The notes below the pieces were generated by a model that was not told where the DNA came from, ran no database searches, and saw only the letters and a list, made by a program, of their open reading frames with translations. A DNA stretch of 64,000 bases, from assembly GCA_019634735.1 (NCBI GenBank), contig JAHCAT010000006.1:124001-188000 (forward strand), read 5' to 3'. The DNA comes from Lysobacterales bacterium. GTDB taxonomy: Bacteria; Pseudomonadota; Gammaproteobacteria; Xanthomonadales; UBA2363. This document shows, piece by piece, positions 16,697-30,313 of the stretch (positions are counted from its first letter, which is position 1; each line of letters opens with the position of its first letter). The translations under genes and the position numbers were made by a program.

Positions 16697-17438
16697 TCCT
16701 GGTTGCCTCCGGACCGGACGCGGCCGGGGCGGGTGGCGCTGGGACCGGCGTCGGGGCCGCAGGTTCCGCCGCGGCCGGCCGCGCCAGGTCTTCGACCAGG
16801 CGCCGGTTCATCAGCATCCACAGTACCACCGGCACCACCGCCGGCAGGATCAGGTAGCCGAGCTGGTAGGCCAGCGCGACCAGCTCGGGCTCCAGCCCGG
16901 CGCCGCGCAGGGCGTCGGCGCCCAGGAACTGCAGGGCGACCACCCAGGCGCCGGTGACCGCGCCGAACGCCTGCACCACGCAGACCGCCAGCCAGCCGGC
17001 CAGCATCTGCGCCAGCCGGCGCCGGGCGCCCAGCGGCGTCGCCATCACCAGGCCCCAGATCAACGCCAGGCCGTAACCGTACTTCATGGTGTTGACCACC
17101 GGCAGCGGCTCCTCGCCGGTGGCCTGCTTCTCGGCACGCATCGGCGCCGGCATCGCCTGCTCCGAAAAACGCAGCACCAGCAGGTGGTCGTCGCGCGCGG
17201 TGCGTCCTTCGGTCGGTGCGCCCGGCCCGGTCGGCAGGCTCGCGCCCGGATCGATCAGGTGCCGGGGAAATCCGCGCCAGACATCCTCGAACAGGGCCGG
17301 CTGGCCGCGCAGCACCGACTGCGCGGCCAGGCTGGACGGCAGCATGAACACGCTGGACCAGTACACCCAGATGAAGAACATCGCCGGCAGCCACAGCAAC
17401 GCAGCCAGGAAGAAGCGCCGCATCGGCACCGCGCTCAT
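16674..17438 (-). CDS. Membrane protein of unknown function, first gene before gspE
   Basis: The 254-residue protein has one N-terminal membrane segment (about residues 8-35), an extracytoplasmic stretch of about 85 residues and two or three hydrophobic segments between 120 and 215. A Pro/Ala-rich tail follows. The fold plan (long first helix, LWLPAMFFIWVYW, then a closing PVVLWMLMNRRLVEDL) resembles proteins annotated as exosortase-H-associated, but no exosortase is in the window and I hold this loosely. It overlaps gspE by 23 bases, so it is very likely co-translated with the secretion genes. It is not a known core component. Confidence 0.6.
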   Translation of the reverse strand: MSAVPMRRFFLAALLWLPAMFFIWVYWSSVFMLPSSLAAQSVLRGQPALFEDVWRGFPRHLIDPGASLPTGPGAPTEGRTARDDHLLVLRFSEQAMPAPMRAEKQATGEEPLPVVNTMKYGYGLALIWGLVMATPLGARRRLAQMLAGWLAVCVVQAFGAVTGAWVVALQFLGADALRGAGLEPELVALAYQLGYLILPAVVPVVLWMLMNRRLVEDLARPAAAEPAAPTPVPAPPAPAASGPEATRNEPDGRG

Positions 17439-17498
17439 GACGCGGTCCCGGCAGGGTGGCAGCGGCGACCAGGGCGGGCGACGGGACCGTTCATCCGC

Positions 17499-21344
<3,846 letters not shown>

Positions 21345-21455
21345 GCGGCGGCGGGGGGGCATCGGGGGGCGCCTAGGATACCGGAGCGGCCTGCGGCCGG
21401 TGCCCGCCGCCGTCCCGGGGTCGGCCCGGTGACCGATGCCGGAAGCGCCCGCACC

Positions 21456-21479
21456 GGCAGGGCGCGGACCCGCCCTGCC
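21456..21479 (-). terminator. Hairpin after paralogue A
   Basis: GGCAGGGCG (21456-21464) and CGCCCTGCC (21471-21479) form a 9-bp stem with a 6-base loop four bases past the stop of the 21484-23553 gene. No U tract follows, so termination strength is uncertain. Confidence 0.4.
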
Positions 21480-21483
21480 CGCC

Positions 21484-23553
21484 TCAGCGCAACGGCTGCC
21501 CGCCGTCGCGCGGCACCAGCGTCAGCACGGCCAGGCCCTGGGTCATCACCCCGGGCGCACCTGGACCCTGGCGGTTGCCGGAAAGCAGCAGGCGCAGGCC
21601 GTCCGGCGACACCGCGGCGACCTCGGCGTCGCGCCAGCCGTCGAGCGTCAGCCCGGCCCCGGCGAGCAGCGCCCGCAGCGACACCATGCCGGTGTGCTGG
21701 GTCCACACGAAGCCATTCCAGCGCCAGTCGTCCTGACCGGCCAGTCCCTCGGCCCCTAAGGAAAAGCCGTACGGCACGCCGGCCCTGCCGGCCACGATGC
21801 TGCCGTCGAGGGAGGCGCCACTGATCCCGTAGGCGACGCGGGGATCCTCGTCCGGCAGCCGGCCGAGCAGGGCGCTGCGGCCGTCGTCCAGCCGGTACCA
21901 GGGCTCGGCGTTCAGGGCCGGTGGCGATGGCTGGGTCCACATCGTCGCATTGCCGAACACCACGGAACAGTCGCTGGCGCAGGCCGCCGGTTCCAGCAGC
22001 ATCCAGGGCCAGGGCTGGCCGGCGAAGACCGGGGGACCCCACAGGGTCTCGGGCGACTGCATGGGACCGGTCCACAACAGCGCCCGCCGCGTCGTGGATG
22101 CGCCGGGCGGTCGTACCGGGTCGACAAGGCCGATCACCGGACCGTCGTCGATGCCGGCGAACACCGCCGTCACCCGTTGGGAGCTGTGCTCCTGCATGGG
22201 CAGCTCCAGGGCCCCCGTGTCGGCACGCCAGCGCCATGCCAGCTGCGTACCCGGCGACTCGGGCCGGGACTGGAGCAGCACGACTTCGCCATCGCTCGAT
22301 ATCCCTGTGACGCGCGCTTGCTCGCCCAGGCCCGGATCGATGGGCGCCCAGGCGTCGCCGGACCAGCGGACCGGTACCGTGGACTCGTCCGACGCTGCCC
22401 AGGTTGACACCAGCACCGCGCCTTGCGCCGCCACCCAGAGCCGCCCGGCATGCCGGATGGATCCCAGCGTCTGCCACTGGGAGGCTCCCGGCTGCAGCGT
22501 GACCGCCCGCTGCCCCGTCTCGCCCGGCCCGCTGGTCGTCGTCCAGATCGCGCCCGAATCGCCGAGGCTTGCGAGACTGCCCGACGCAACCGCCCCGGGC
22601 AATGCAGCCACGGCACTGTCCAGTTCATCCAGTTGGAGCGTGTAGAGCACCCCAAGGGTCGGGGCCTGCCACGGGCAGCCGACGCGGTGGTTGGCGGTGA
22701 GCCGCTGCAGCTCCAGCAGACCGTCGCCGAAGCCGGGCAGCTCGGAGGCATAGACCGCATAGCCGCTCTCACAATCGATTTCCAGGGCAACGGCACCCCA
22801 GGCGATTCGTTCCACCTGGTCAGGATCGAACGCCGCGCCGAACCGGCCGCCACGCGTGCCGTGCACCTGCGCGACGATCCGCCCCTCGCCGTCGAAGCGG
22901 CCCTCGCCGATCAGCCAGTACTGCCGGCCCGCCGTGTCGTAGGTGTACCAGGTGAGGATCGCCTGCTCGGGATTGATCCACTGCAGCGCGTAACCTTCGC
23001 CGCTGCGCGACGGATCGAACCAGGAACCGCTCAGCCCGGCATGCGCCGCCGACGGCCGGCCGGTCGTCCCGTGCGGCCGCTCGCAGGCGCTGCCCATCAG
23101 ATGCGCCAGCCGGCGCAGCGGGATCGTCAACGTCTGCCCGTAGGCCTGGAACCCGAACGTCGCGCGCTCGCAGTCCTCGAAGCGCAGCCGGCCGTTGCCG
23201 ACCACCTCGCGCACCACGTCGTCAGGATCGAACGCCGCACCGAAGCGGGCACCGCGGGTCGCGACCAGTTCCGGGAACGCCAGGTACTCGCCGTCGGCGT
23301 CGCTGCGCAGCTCGCCCACCGCCGTCAGCCAGCGCTGGTTGCCGGCCTCGTCGTAGGTGAACCAGTACAGCAGCGCGCTGTCGGCATCCAGCAACTCCAG
23401 CACCCAGCCCTCGCCGTCGCGCTCGGGCGCCGACCAGTGGCCGGCATGGCCGGGCTTGACCGGCATCGCCAGGGCGATCGCGGGTGCCAGCAGGAGCAGC
23501 AGGAGTGCGGCGAAGCCGTTGCGGCGCATCGTCGCGCGTTTTTTCGTCGACAT
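21484..23553 (-). CDS. Tandem exported paralogue A, two-module N-terminus and HAF-like C-terminus
   Basis: The 689-residue protein starts at 23553 with GGAG seven bases upstream. The signal peptide is cleaved after residue 29 (IALA). Module 1 (about 38-157) and module 2 (173-293) share a plan: GxW...GEG, a hydrophobic W-[FY]-TYD-AG-Q-WL core, RG-RFG-AFDPD-V and a late Cys. The C-terminal half (294-689) is unlike the module region. It has repeated ISSDG/VSPDG motifs and W..G...W strands, as in HAF-type extracellular repeats, which suggests a beta-propeller or related all-beta fold, plus a paired [10 protein letters not shown]. No enzyme motif is seen. A is the most diverged of the four tandem copies (module 2 ends [12 protein letters not shown]). 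Confidence 0.8.
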   Translation of the reverse strand: MSTKKRATMRRNGFAALLLLLLAPAIALAMPVKPGHAGHWSAPERDGEGWVLELLDADSALLYWFTYDEAGNQRWLTAVGELRSDADGEYLAFPELVATRGARFGAAFDPDDVVREVVGNGRLRFEDCERATFGFQAYGQTLTIPLRRLAHLMGSACERPHGTTGRPSAAHAGLSGSWFDPSRSGEGYALQWINPEQAILTWYTYDTAGRQYWLIGEGRFDGEGRIVAQVHGTRGGRFGAAFDPDQVERIAWGAVALEIDCESGYAVYASELPGFGDGLLELQRLTANHRVGCPWQAPTLGVLYTLQLDELDSAVAALPGAVASGSLASLGDSGAIWTTTSGPGETGQRAVTLQPGASQWQTLGSIRHAGRLWVAAQGAVLVSTWAASDESTVPVRWSGDAWAPIDPGLGEQARVTGISSDGEVVLLQSRPESPGTQLAWRWRADTGALELPMQEHSSQRVTAVFAGIDDGPVIGLVDPVRPPGASTTRRALLWTGPMQSPETLWGPPVFAGQPWPWMLLEPAACASDCSVVFGNATMWTQPSPPALNAEPWYRLDDGRSALLGRLPDEDPRVAYGISGASLDGSIVAGRAGVPYGFSLGAEGLAGQDDWRWNGFVWTQHTGMVSLRALLAGAGLTLDGWRDAEVAAVSPDGLRLLLSGNRQGPGAPGVMTQGLAVLTLVPRDGGQPLR

Positions 23554-23581
23554 GGCAATGCTCCAGCGTTGTCGCCTTTGC

Positions 23582-23610
23582 ACCGTAGGTGCATCGCGCC
23601 GTGGGGTCAA
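23582..23610 (-). promoter_or_regulatory. Promoter of paralogue A
   Basis: The minus strand carries TTGACC (23610-23605), 17 bases, then TACGGT (23587-23582). The same arrangement precedes the other three paralogues. The predicted start is about 22 bases before the start codon. Confidence 0.65.
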
Positions 23611-23816
23611 CCGCTGCTGCTCGCCTTGCACGGCCCGAGTATCCCCTTGCGTGCAGGAGGCACTGGCCAGATACGCATGACCAGGCCGCTCGCGAAACCG
23701 TGGAATACACACCGCAGGCAATCAGGTGCGCGGCATCCAACCCGTCTCGTTGCAGTCTTCCGGTCCTTGCCCGGACCTTGGCGAATACCCACGAGGCGCA
23801 CGCCAGGAACTGCCCT

Positions 23817-25841
23817 TCACTCCATGCGAGGCACCAGAGTCAGCATGCCCCGGGCGAAACCAGACCCGTCGGTCCGCACGTACATCAACATGCGAAGCCC
23901 ATTGGGCGACACTGACCGGACCTCGGCCCAGGCCCACTCGTCCACCGGCATGCCGGCATCCTGCAGGACCGTACTCAGGGCCGATATGCCTGTCAGCGGG
24001 GTCCAGACGAATCCGTCGGTCGTGGTGGTCGAGAATGCACTTGCCGAAGGTTGCGCGATCCGGCCCGCGACCAGGCTGCCGTCCTGTGCGCTGCCACGGA
24101 TGGTGTACCGGGTCTCCACCCCCGCGTTGACCTGTCCCAGGAACGCGCTGCGACCCTCGACAAGCAGGTACCAAGGCTCAGCCCGGAAGCGGCTCGCGTC
24201 GTCGCCCGCCACCGCGGCGTCGCCGAAGACGATCCCGCAGTCAGCGGAGCACACGGAGGGTGCCACCAGGATCCAGCGAGGGGAGGCGGGGTCCTCCAGG
24301 TTCATCGGCGGGCCGGGCGGGCGCTGCGGCGGTTGCCGGGGATCCACCCAGATGACGGCCATCTGGTCGGCCGCACCGGAACCCGGCAATGCCGCGACCC
24401 GGCCGACCATCGGCCCAGAGGCATTGCCCAGCAAGGTCGGGGTGGGAGAGGTGTAGGGGCCGAAGGAAATGTCCTCGAACCCGGTGGTCGCCTGCCAACG
24501 CACGCGGCGCCAGGGGTCGTTCGGGGACTGCCGCGAGGGCGTCAGCAGGAATCCCCGCCCATCGGCGGAGACCGCGTTGATGAAGTCGAAGGGACCAAGC
24601 TCCGGTTCTGTCTGGGTCTGCCATTCCTGCCCATCCCAGCGCCCCCTCTGGTACGGCGCGAATCGTTCAGGAACATGGGTTGCCAGCACGATACCGCCCC
24701 CATCTGCCACGAAGAGCGAACGGACGTCCACGATCGTGCCCAACCGCCTCCACACCGAATCGCCAGGGGCGAGTCCGACCGCCCAGGCTCCCCCGAACAC
24801 AGGCGCCCACCCTCCGCGCGCCCAAAGGGCGCCCGAATCATCCAGGTAGACGGGATCAGCCAAACCCACGTTCAGGTCCGGCTCGACCAGGCCGCTCGGC
24901 AGCTCGACGAACTCGACGTCATACAGATCGGTCAGCCGCGGCGCCTGCCAGGGGCAGCCCAGCCGGTGCAGGGCGGTCAGCCGCTGCAACTGCTGGCGGC
25001 CCTGGCCGAAGCCAGGCACCGTCGAGGCATAGTCGCCGGGGCCGCCGGCGCAGCCGATCGACAACACCACCTCGCCCCAGTCGACGCGCTCCACCTGGCC
25101 CGGGTCGAAGGCCGCGCCGAACCGGCCGCCACGCGTGCTGTGCACCTGCGCGACGATCCGACCCTCGCCGTCGAAGCGGCCCTCGCCGATCAGCCAGTAC
25201 TGCCGGCCCGCCGTGTCGTAGGTGTACCAGGTGAGGATCGCCTGCTCGGGATTGATCCACTGCAGCGCATAACCCTCGCCGCTGCGCGACGGGTCGTACC
25301 AGGACCCGCTCAGCCCGGCGTGCGCCGCCGACGGTCGGCCGGTCGTCCCGTGCGGCCGCTCGCAGGCGCTGCCCATCAGATGCGCCAGCCGCTGCAACGG
25401 GATCGTCAGCACCTGGCCGTAGGCCTGGAACCCGAACACCGCGCGCTCGCAGTCCTCGAAGCGCAGCCGGCTGCTGCCAACCACCTCGCGCACCACATCG
25501 CCCGGGTCGAACGCCGCACCGAAGCGGGCACCGCGGGTCGCGACCAGCTCGGGAAAGGCCAGGTACTCGCCTGCGGCGTCGCTGCGCAGCTCACCCACCG
25601 CGGTCAGCCAGCGCTGGTTGCCGGCCTCGTCGTAGGTGAACCAGTACAGCAGCGCGCTGTCGGCATCCAGCAGCTCCAGCACCCAGCCCTCGCCGTCGCG
25701 CTCGGGCGCCGACCAGTGGCCGGCATGGCCGGGCTTGACCGGCGTCGCAAGGGCGATCGCGGGCGCCAGCAGGAGCAGCACGAGCACGGCGACAGCAGCG
25801 AAGCCGCTGCGGCGAATCCCAAGCAGTTCGTTCCTCGACAT
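23817..25841 (-). CDS. Tandem exported paralogue B, two-module N-terminus and HAF-like C-terminus
   Basis: The 674-residue protein starts at 25841 (MSRNELLGIRRSGF) with the conserved GGAG leader. The signal peptide is longer than in A and is cleaved after residue 32. Modules 1 and 2 (about 41-160 and 176-296) are almost identical to those of C and D. Module 2 ends with GDYASTVPGFGQGRQQLQRL. The C-terminal half shares motifs with C and D: SADG repeats, the CSADCGIVFGD pair, FRAEPWYLL and a closing VSPNGLRMLM. The loops between them differ. Predicted periplasmic or secreted. Unknown function. Confidence 0.8.
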   Translation of the reverse strand: MSRNELLGIRRSGFAAVAVLVLLLLAPAIALATPVKPGHAGHWSAPERDGEGWVLELLDADSALLYWFTYDEAGNQRWLTAVGELRSDAAGEYLAFPELVATRGARFGAAFDPGDVVREVVGSSRLRFEDCERAVFGFQAYGQVLTIPLQRLAHLMGSACERPHGTTGRPSAAHAGLSGSWYDPSRSGEGYALQWINPEQAILTWYTYDTAGRQYWLIGEGRFDGEGRIVAQVHSTRGGRFGAAFDPGQVERVDWGEVVLSIGCAGGPGDYASTVPGFGQGRQQLQRLTALHRLGCPWQAPRLTDLYDVEFVELPSGLVEPDLNVGLADPVYLDDSGALWARGGWAPVFGGAWAVGLAPGDSVWRRLGTIVDVRSLFVADGGGIVLATHVPERFAPYQRGRWDGQEWQTQTEPELGPFDFINAVSADGRGFLLTPSRQSPNDPWRRVRWQATTGFEDISFGPYTSPTPTLLGNASGPMVGRVAALPGSGAADQMAVIWVDPRQPPQRPPGPPMNLEDPASPRWILVAPSVCSADCGIVFGDAAVAGDDASRFRAEPWYLLVEGRSAFLGQVNAGVETRYTIRGSAQDGSLVAGRIAQPSASAFSTTTTDGFVWTPLTGISALSTVLQDAGMPVDEWAWAEVRSVSPNGLRMLMYVRTDGSGFARGMLTLVPRME

Positions 25842-25869
25842 GGCGATGCTCCAGCGTTGTCGCCTTTGC

Positions 25870-25898
25870 ACCGTAGATGCGCGGTGCCGCGGGGTCAA
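25870..25898 (-). promoter_or_regulatory. Promoter of paralogue B
   Basis: TTGACC (25898-25893), a 17-base spacer and TACGGT (25875-25870) lie on the minus strand. The spacer is nearly the same as that of paralogue C. Confidence 0.65.
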
Positions 25899-25983
25899 CC
25901 CGGAGGAGACACAACGCAGGATCCGCGTCTCGCCCGCTCGCGCACCCAATGGCGCGCGATGCGCGGTGAACGGGAACCGGGGA

Positions 25984-28002
25984 TCAGTCCACGCGCGGAA
26001 CCAGGGTAAGTATCCCCAGCCGGGTCTCAAGCATGCTGGCCCGGAAGATGACCAGCATGCGAAGACCGTTAGGGGAGACGACCTGGACCCTGGCACTGAT
26101 CCAGTCGTCGACTGGCACGCCACCTTCCTGAAGCACCGTACCCAGAGCCGACAGCCCGGTCAGGGATGTCCAGATAAATCCGTCCTCCGTGCCGTCGGCG
26201 AAGGCGCCGCCACCTGGCTGCGTGATCACCCCTGCCACCAGGCTGCCGTCGTGCGCGCCTCGAGCGATCGCATAGCGGGTCTGCTGGCCATGGTTGATCT
26301 GGCCCAGAAATCCGCTGCGTCCGTCGGCCAGCAGATACCAGGGCTCGGCCCGGAACCGGCTCGCATCGTCGCCAGCCAAGGCGTCGTCGCCGAAGATGAT
26401 CCGGCAGTCGGCCGAGCAGGCAGAGGGGCGGACCAGGACCCAACGCAGACCGCCCGGGGCCGCCGGGTCCATCAGCGGTCCAGGGGGACGCAGTGGAGGC
26501 TGGGTGGGATCCGTCCAGACCACGGTCGCCTGGTCGCCCACCCCTCCGCCGGGAAGCACAGTGATCCGGCCTACCAGGGGGCCGGAATCGTCGCCCAGCA
26601 GGTGCACGGAATGCACGAGATAGGCTCCGGGGTTGATTTCCTGAATGCCTGTATCCGCCTGCCAGCGAGCCCGGGGACGAGTGCCCCCCGGCACGGGCGA
26701 CGATAGGGAAAAAAGCAGTCCCCGACCATCGGCCGACATCACATCAATAACGTCCCCTATACCGAGTTGGGGTTCGACGATTGCCCGCCATTCCTGTCCA
26801 TCCCATACGGCCGTGCGATAGCCTCCGAACTGGCTTACCCGGTAGCTCGCCATCAAACGGCCGCTGTCATGCCCACCCGCGAGCAGACTGTAGGCATCGG
26901 AGATGGTCCCCATCCTGTGCCATGCCGAGTCGCCAGGCGTATAGCTCAGCGCCCACAAGCCCATCAGGGGGGCAGCGCTCCCGAGACTCCACACTGCCCC
27001 GGCGTTGCTGATCTCGGTTCGACTCAAGAAAAAGCCTATCGATCGATCCGGGTCGGCCAGACGGGTCGGCAGCTCGACGAACTCGACGTCGTACAGGTCG
27101 GTCAGCCGCGGCGCCTGCCAGGGGCAGCCCAGCCGATGCAGGGCGGTCAGCCGCTGCAACTGCTGGCGGCCCTGGCTGAAGCCCGGCACCGTCGAGGCAT
27201 AGTCGCCAGGACCGCCGGCGCAGCCGATCGACAGCACCACCTCGCCCCAGTCGACCCGCTCCACTTGGTCAGGATCGAACGCCGCGCCGAACCGGCCGCC
27301 ACGCGTGCTGTGCACCTGCGCAACGATCCGACCCTGCGCATCGAAGCGGCCCTCGCCGATCAGCCAGTACTGCCGGCCCGCCGTGTCGTAGGTGTACCAG
27401 GTGAGGATCGCCTGCTCGGGATTGATCCACTGCAGCGCGTAACCCTCGCCGCTGCGCGCCGGGTCGTACCAGGATCCGCTCAGCCCGGCATGCGCCGCCG
27501 ATGGCCGGCCGGTCATCCCGTGCGGCCGCTCGCAGGCGCTGCCCATCAGGTGCGCCAGCCGGCGCAGCGGGATCGTCAGCGTCTGGCCGTAGGCCTGGAA
27601 CCCGAACGTCGCGCGCTCGCAGTCCTCGAAGCGCAGCCGGCCGCTGCCGACCACCTCGCGCACCACGTCGTCCGGATCGAACGCCGCACCGAAGCGGGCG
27701 CCGCGGGTCGCGACCAGTTCGGGAAAGGCCAGGTACTCGCCTTCGCCGTCGCTGCGCAGCTCGCCCACCGCCGTCAGCCAGCGCTGGTTGCCGGCCTCGT
27801 CGTAGGTGAACCAGTACAGCAGCGCGCTGTCGGCATCCAGCAGCTCCAGCACCCAGCCTTCGCCGTCGCGCGCCGGCGCCGACCAGTGGCCGGCATGGCC
27901 GGGCTTGACCGGCATCGCCAGGGCGATCGCGGGCGCCAGCAGGAGCAGCAGGACAGCGGCGAAGCCATTGCGGCGCATCGTGGCGCGTTCTTTCGTCGAC
28001 AT
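25984..28002 (-). CDS. Tandem exported paralogue C, two-module N-terminus and HAF-like C-terminus
   Basis: The 672-residue protein starts at 28002 ([14 protein letters not shown]). The start is set by the conserved GGAGCATCGCC leader directly before the ATG. The signal peptide is cleaved after residue 29, as in A, whose N-terminus it matches almost exactly. The modules lie at about 38-157 and 173-293. The C-terminal half carries CSADCRIIFGDD, FRAEPWYLL, DGFIWTSLTG and VSPNGLRMLV, so it belongs with B and D. Its variable stretch (about 300-520) is its own. The protein mixes an A-like start with a B/D-like end, a hint of recombination between copies. Confidence 0.8.
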   Translation of the reverse strand: MSTKERATMRRNGFAAVLLLLLAPAIALAMPVKPGHAGHWSAPARDGEGWVLELLDADSALLYWFTYDEAGNQRWLTAVGELRSDGEGEYLAFPELVATRGARFGAAFDPDDVVREVVGSGRLRFEDCERATFGFQAYGQTLTIPLRRLAHLMGSACERPHGMTGRPSAAHAGLSGSWYDPARSGEGYALQWINPEQAILTWYTYDTAGRQYWLIGEGRFDAQGRIVAQVHSTRGGRFGAAFDPDQVERVDWGEVVLSIGCAGGPGDYASTVPGFSQGRQQLQRLTALHRLGCPWQAPRLTDLYDVEFVELPTRLADPDRSIGFFLSRTEISNAGAVWSLGSAAPLMGLWALSYTPGDSAWHRMGTISDAYSLLAGGHDSGRLMASYRVSQFGGYRTAVWDGQEWRAIVEPQLGIGDVIDVMSADGRGLLFSLSSPVPGGTRPRARWQADTGIQEINPGAYLVHSVHLLGDDSGPLVGRITVLPGGGVGDQATVVWTDPTQPPLRPPGPLMDPAAPGGLRWVLVRPSACSADCRIIFGDDALAGDDASRFRAEPWYLLADGRSGFLGQINHGQQTRYAIARGAHDGSLVAGVITQPGGGAFADGTEDGFIWTSLTGLSALGTVLQEGGVPVDDWISARVQVVSPNGLRMLVIFRASMLETRLGILTLVPRVD

Positions 28003-28030
28003 GGCGATGCTCCAGCATTTTCGCCTTCGC

Positions 28031-28059
28031 ACCGTAGGTGCGCGGTGCCGCGGGGTCAA
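28031..28059 (-). promoter_or_regulatory. Promoter of paralogue C
   Basis: TTGACC (28059-28054), 17 bases and TACGGT (28036-28031) lie on the minus strand. Confidence 0.65.
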
Positions 28060-28245
28060 TCGGCGGGCGTCCCCGTCACGGCACGCGCACCTGGTCTGCC
28101 CGGGCTCCCGATGGCGCATCGGCGGTGGCCGGGACCTGGGTCGGCCTTGCCACACGAGCAGGGCACTCGTCGGTCCTGCACCCGACCAGCAAGTCCCTTG
28201 GGTCGCCCCGCCCAGCGAACCCTGCGTCAGCGCGAAGGGACGCCT

Positions 28246-30279
28246 TCAGCGTGCGTTGGTTCGGGGAACCAGGGTGAGCAGGTATCGGCCCGCACCACCC
28301 ACGACCATCATGCGAAGTCCGCTGGGTGACACCAAGTGGACCCGGGCGCTGCCCCAGTCGGCCACTGGCACACCAACCTCTTCCAGCACCGCACTCAGCG
28401 ATGCCATGCCGGTGAGCTGCGTCCAGATGAAGCCGTCGTACCGGTCTGCGAACGGGCCGGCCGCCGCACTGGACTCCCAGCCGGACAGCAGGCTGCCATC
28501 CGCCGCGGCGCCCCGGAGAAAGTAACGGGACCGCGGCTGCTGGCTCGCCGGAACGGGCACGGCGCCCAGGAAGGCGCTGCGGCCATCGGCCAGCAGGTAC
28601 CAGGGCTCCGCGCGGAGCCACGATGCGTCGTCGCCGGCCGCCGCCTCCCCGCCGAACACGATGCGACAATCGCTGGAGCAGGCGCCTGGGCGAACCAGAA
28701 CCCAGCGCGGCGAAGCCGGGTTGCCGGGCTGCATCGGCGGGCCGGACGGCCGATGCGGCGGCTGGCCGGGTTCGTTCCAGATGATCGCCATGGACGAGGC
28801 GCCGCCCGCGCTTGCATCAGTGACGATGCCGACGGCGGGCCCGTCGCCGTCTCCCACCAGGAACGCGCGGGTGGCCGCATACGGGCCCCGCGGCAGCTCG
28901 ACTGGGGCCGAGCCCCGGGTCCAGCGGTACTGCCCGACGGATTGGCCGGCCGCGAAACGCCTCAGCACAAGGTTCTGGCCATCGGCAGACATGGCCTCCG
29001 GCGCGTGACCTGGCCCGTGAACCGGATCGATGCCCTGCCAGGTCTCACCCGACCAGCGAACCGTCTCCACGCTAGAGCCGGAGATGGAGCCCCTGTACCC
29101 AACCAACTCGCCCCCCTGAGCCGCACCCCGGAACCAGTACATGTAGGCGGGCAGAGGCCCCAGCACCCGCCAGGCCGTGTCACCCGGCGAGAGGCTCACC
29201 ACGGGCCTGAGCGGAGCTGCGAACGGACTCCCGATCTGACCTTCCGACCAGAGGGCGCCGGCGTCGTTCAGGTAACCAAGATTGCTCAAATCGGTAAGGA
29301 TGGCTGTCTGGTTGGAGTGGCCTGGGTACTGCGCGTCGGCGATGTCGCGGGGCAGCTCCACCAGCTCGACCTCGTACAGGTCGGTCAGCCGCGGCGCCTG
29401 CCAGGGGCAGCCCAGCCGGTGCAGGGCGGTCAGCCGCTGCAATTGCTGGCGACCCTGGCCGAAGCCTGGCACCGTCGAGGCATAGTCGCCGGGGCCGCCG
29501 TCGCAGCCGATCGACAGCACCACCTCGCCCCAGTCGACCCGCTCCACCTGGCCCGGATCGAAGGCCGCGCCGAACCGGCCGCCACGCGTGCTGTGCACCT
29601 GCGCGACGATCCGACCCTGCGCATCGAAGCGGCCCTCGCCGATCAGCCAGTACTGCCGGCCCGCCGTGTCGTACGTGTACCAGGTCACGATCGCCTGCTC
29701 GGGATTGATCCACTGCAGCGCGTAACCCTCGCCGCTGCGCGACGGATCGAACCAGGATCCGCTCAGCCCGGCATGCGCCGCCGACGGCCGGCCGGTCGTC
29801 CCGTGCGGCCGCTCGCAGGCGCTGCCCATCAGGTGCGCCAGCCGGCGCAGCGGGATCGTCAGCGTCTGCCCGTAGGCCTGGAACCCGAACGTCGCGCGCT
29901 CGCAGTCCTCGAAGCGCAGCCGGCCGTTGCCTACCACCTCGCGCACCACGTCGTCAGGATCGAACGCCGCACCAAAGCGGGCGCCGCGGGTGGCGACCAG
30001 TTCCGGGAACGCCAGGTACTCGCCTTCGGCGTCGCTGCGCAGCTCGCCCACCGCCGTCAGCCAGCGCTGGTTGCCGGCCTCGTCGTAGGTGAACCAGTAC
30101 AGCAGCGCGCTGTCGGCAGCCAGCATCTCCAGCACCCAGCCCTCGCCGTCGCGCTCCGGCGCCGACCAGTGGCCGGCATGGCCGGGCTTGACCGGTATCG
30201 CCAGGGCGATCGCGGGCGCCAGCAGGAACAGCAGGGCAGCGGCGAAGCGACCTGCCCGGGAGCGGACGCAGGCATTCAT
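28246..30279 (-). CDS. Tandem exported paralogue D, two-module N-terminus and HAF-like C-terminus
   Basis: The 677-residue protein starts at 30279 (MNACVRSRAGRF), the first in-frame ATG that gives a signal peptide (cleaved after residue 27). Its immediate leader differs from A-C and has a poor ribosome site, although the promoter is conserved. Modules lie at about 36-155 and 171-291. The C-terminal half has CSSDCRIVFGG, LRAEPWYLL, DGFIWTQLTG and VSPSGLRMMV. It is first in the transcription direction and lies upstream of C, B and A. Function unknown. Confidence 0.8.
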   Translation of the reverse strand: MNACVRSRAGRFAAALLFLLAPAIALAIPVKPGHAGHWSAPERDGEGWVLEMLAADSALLYWFTYDEAGNQRWLTAVGELRSDAEGEYLAFPELVATRGARFGAAFDPDDVVREVVGNGRLRFEDCERATFGFQAYGQTLTIPLRRLAHLMGSACERPHGTTGRPSAAHAGLSGSWFDPSRSGEGYALQWINPEQAIVTWYTYDTAGRQYWLIGEGRFDAQGRIVAQVHSTRGGRFGAAFDPGQVERVDWGEVVLSIGCDGGPGDYASTVPGFGQGRQQLQRLTALHRLGCPWQAPRLTDLYEVELVELPRDIADAQYPGHSNQTAILTDLSNLGYLNDAGALWSEGQIGSPFAAPLRPVVSLSPGDTAWRVLGPLPAYMYWFRGAAQGGELVGYRGSISGSSVETVRWSGETWQGIDPVHGPGHAPEAMSADGQNLVLRRFAAGQSVGQYRWTRGSAPVELPRGPYAATRAFLVGDGDGPAVGIVTDASAGGASSMAIIWNEPGQPPHRPSGPPMQPGNPASPRWVLVRPGACSSDCRIVFGGEAAAGDDASWLRAEPWYLLADGRSAFLGAVPVPASQQPRSRYFLRGAAADGSLLSGWESSAAAGPFADRYDGFIWTQLTGMASLSAVLEEVGVPVADWGSARVHLVSPSGLRMMVVGGAGRYLLTLVPRTNAR

Positions 30280-30313
30280 CGAGATGGCGTCATCGTGGCA
30301 AGCGTGGCTTTGT

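Larger units (their letters stand above)
22675..30279. repeat. Fourfold direct repeat of about 0.9 kb covering the 5' halves of paralogues A-D
   Basis: The nearly identical DNA blocks lie at 22675-23553, 24954-25841, 27124-28002 and 29407-30279. Each encodes the signal peptide and the two modules. By eye, long tracts differ at only a few positions per hundred. For A-C the similarity runs on upstream through the ribosome site and promoter, to about 23610, 25898 and 28059. Between blocks the 3' halves of the genes are clearly diverged. Confidence 0.85.
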
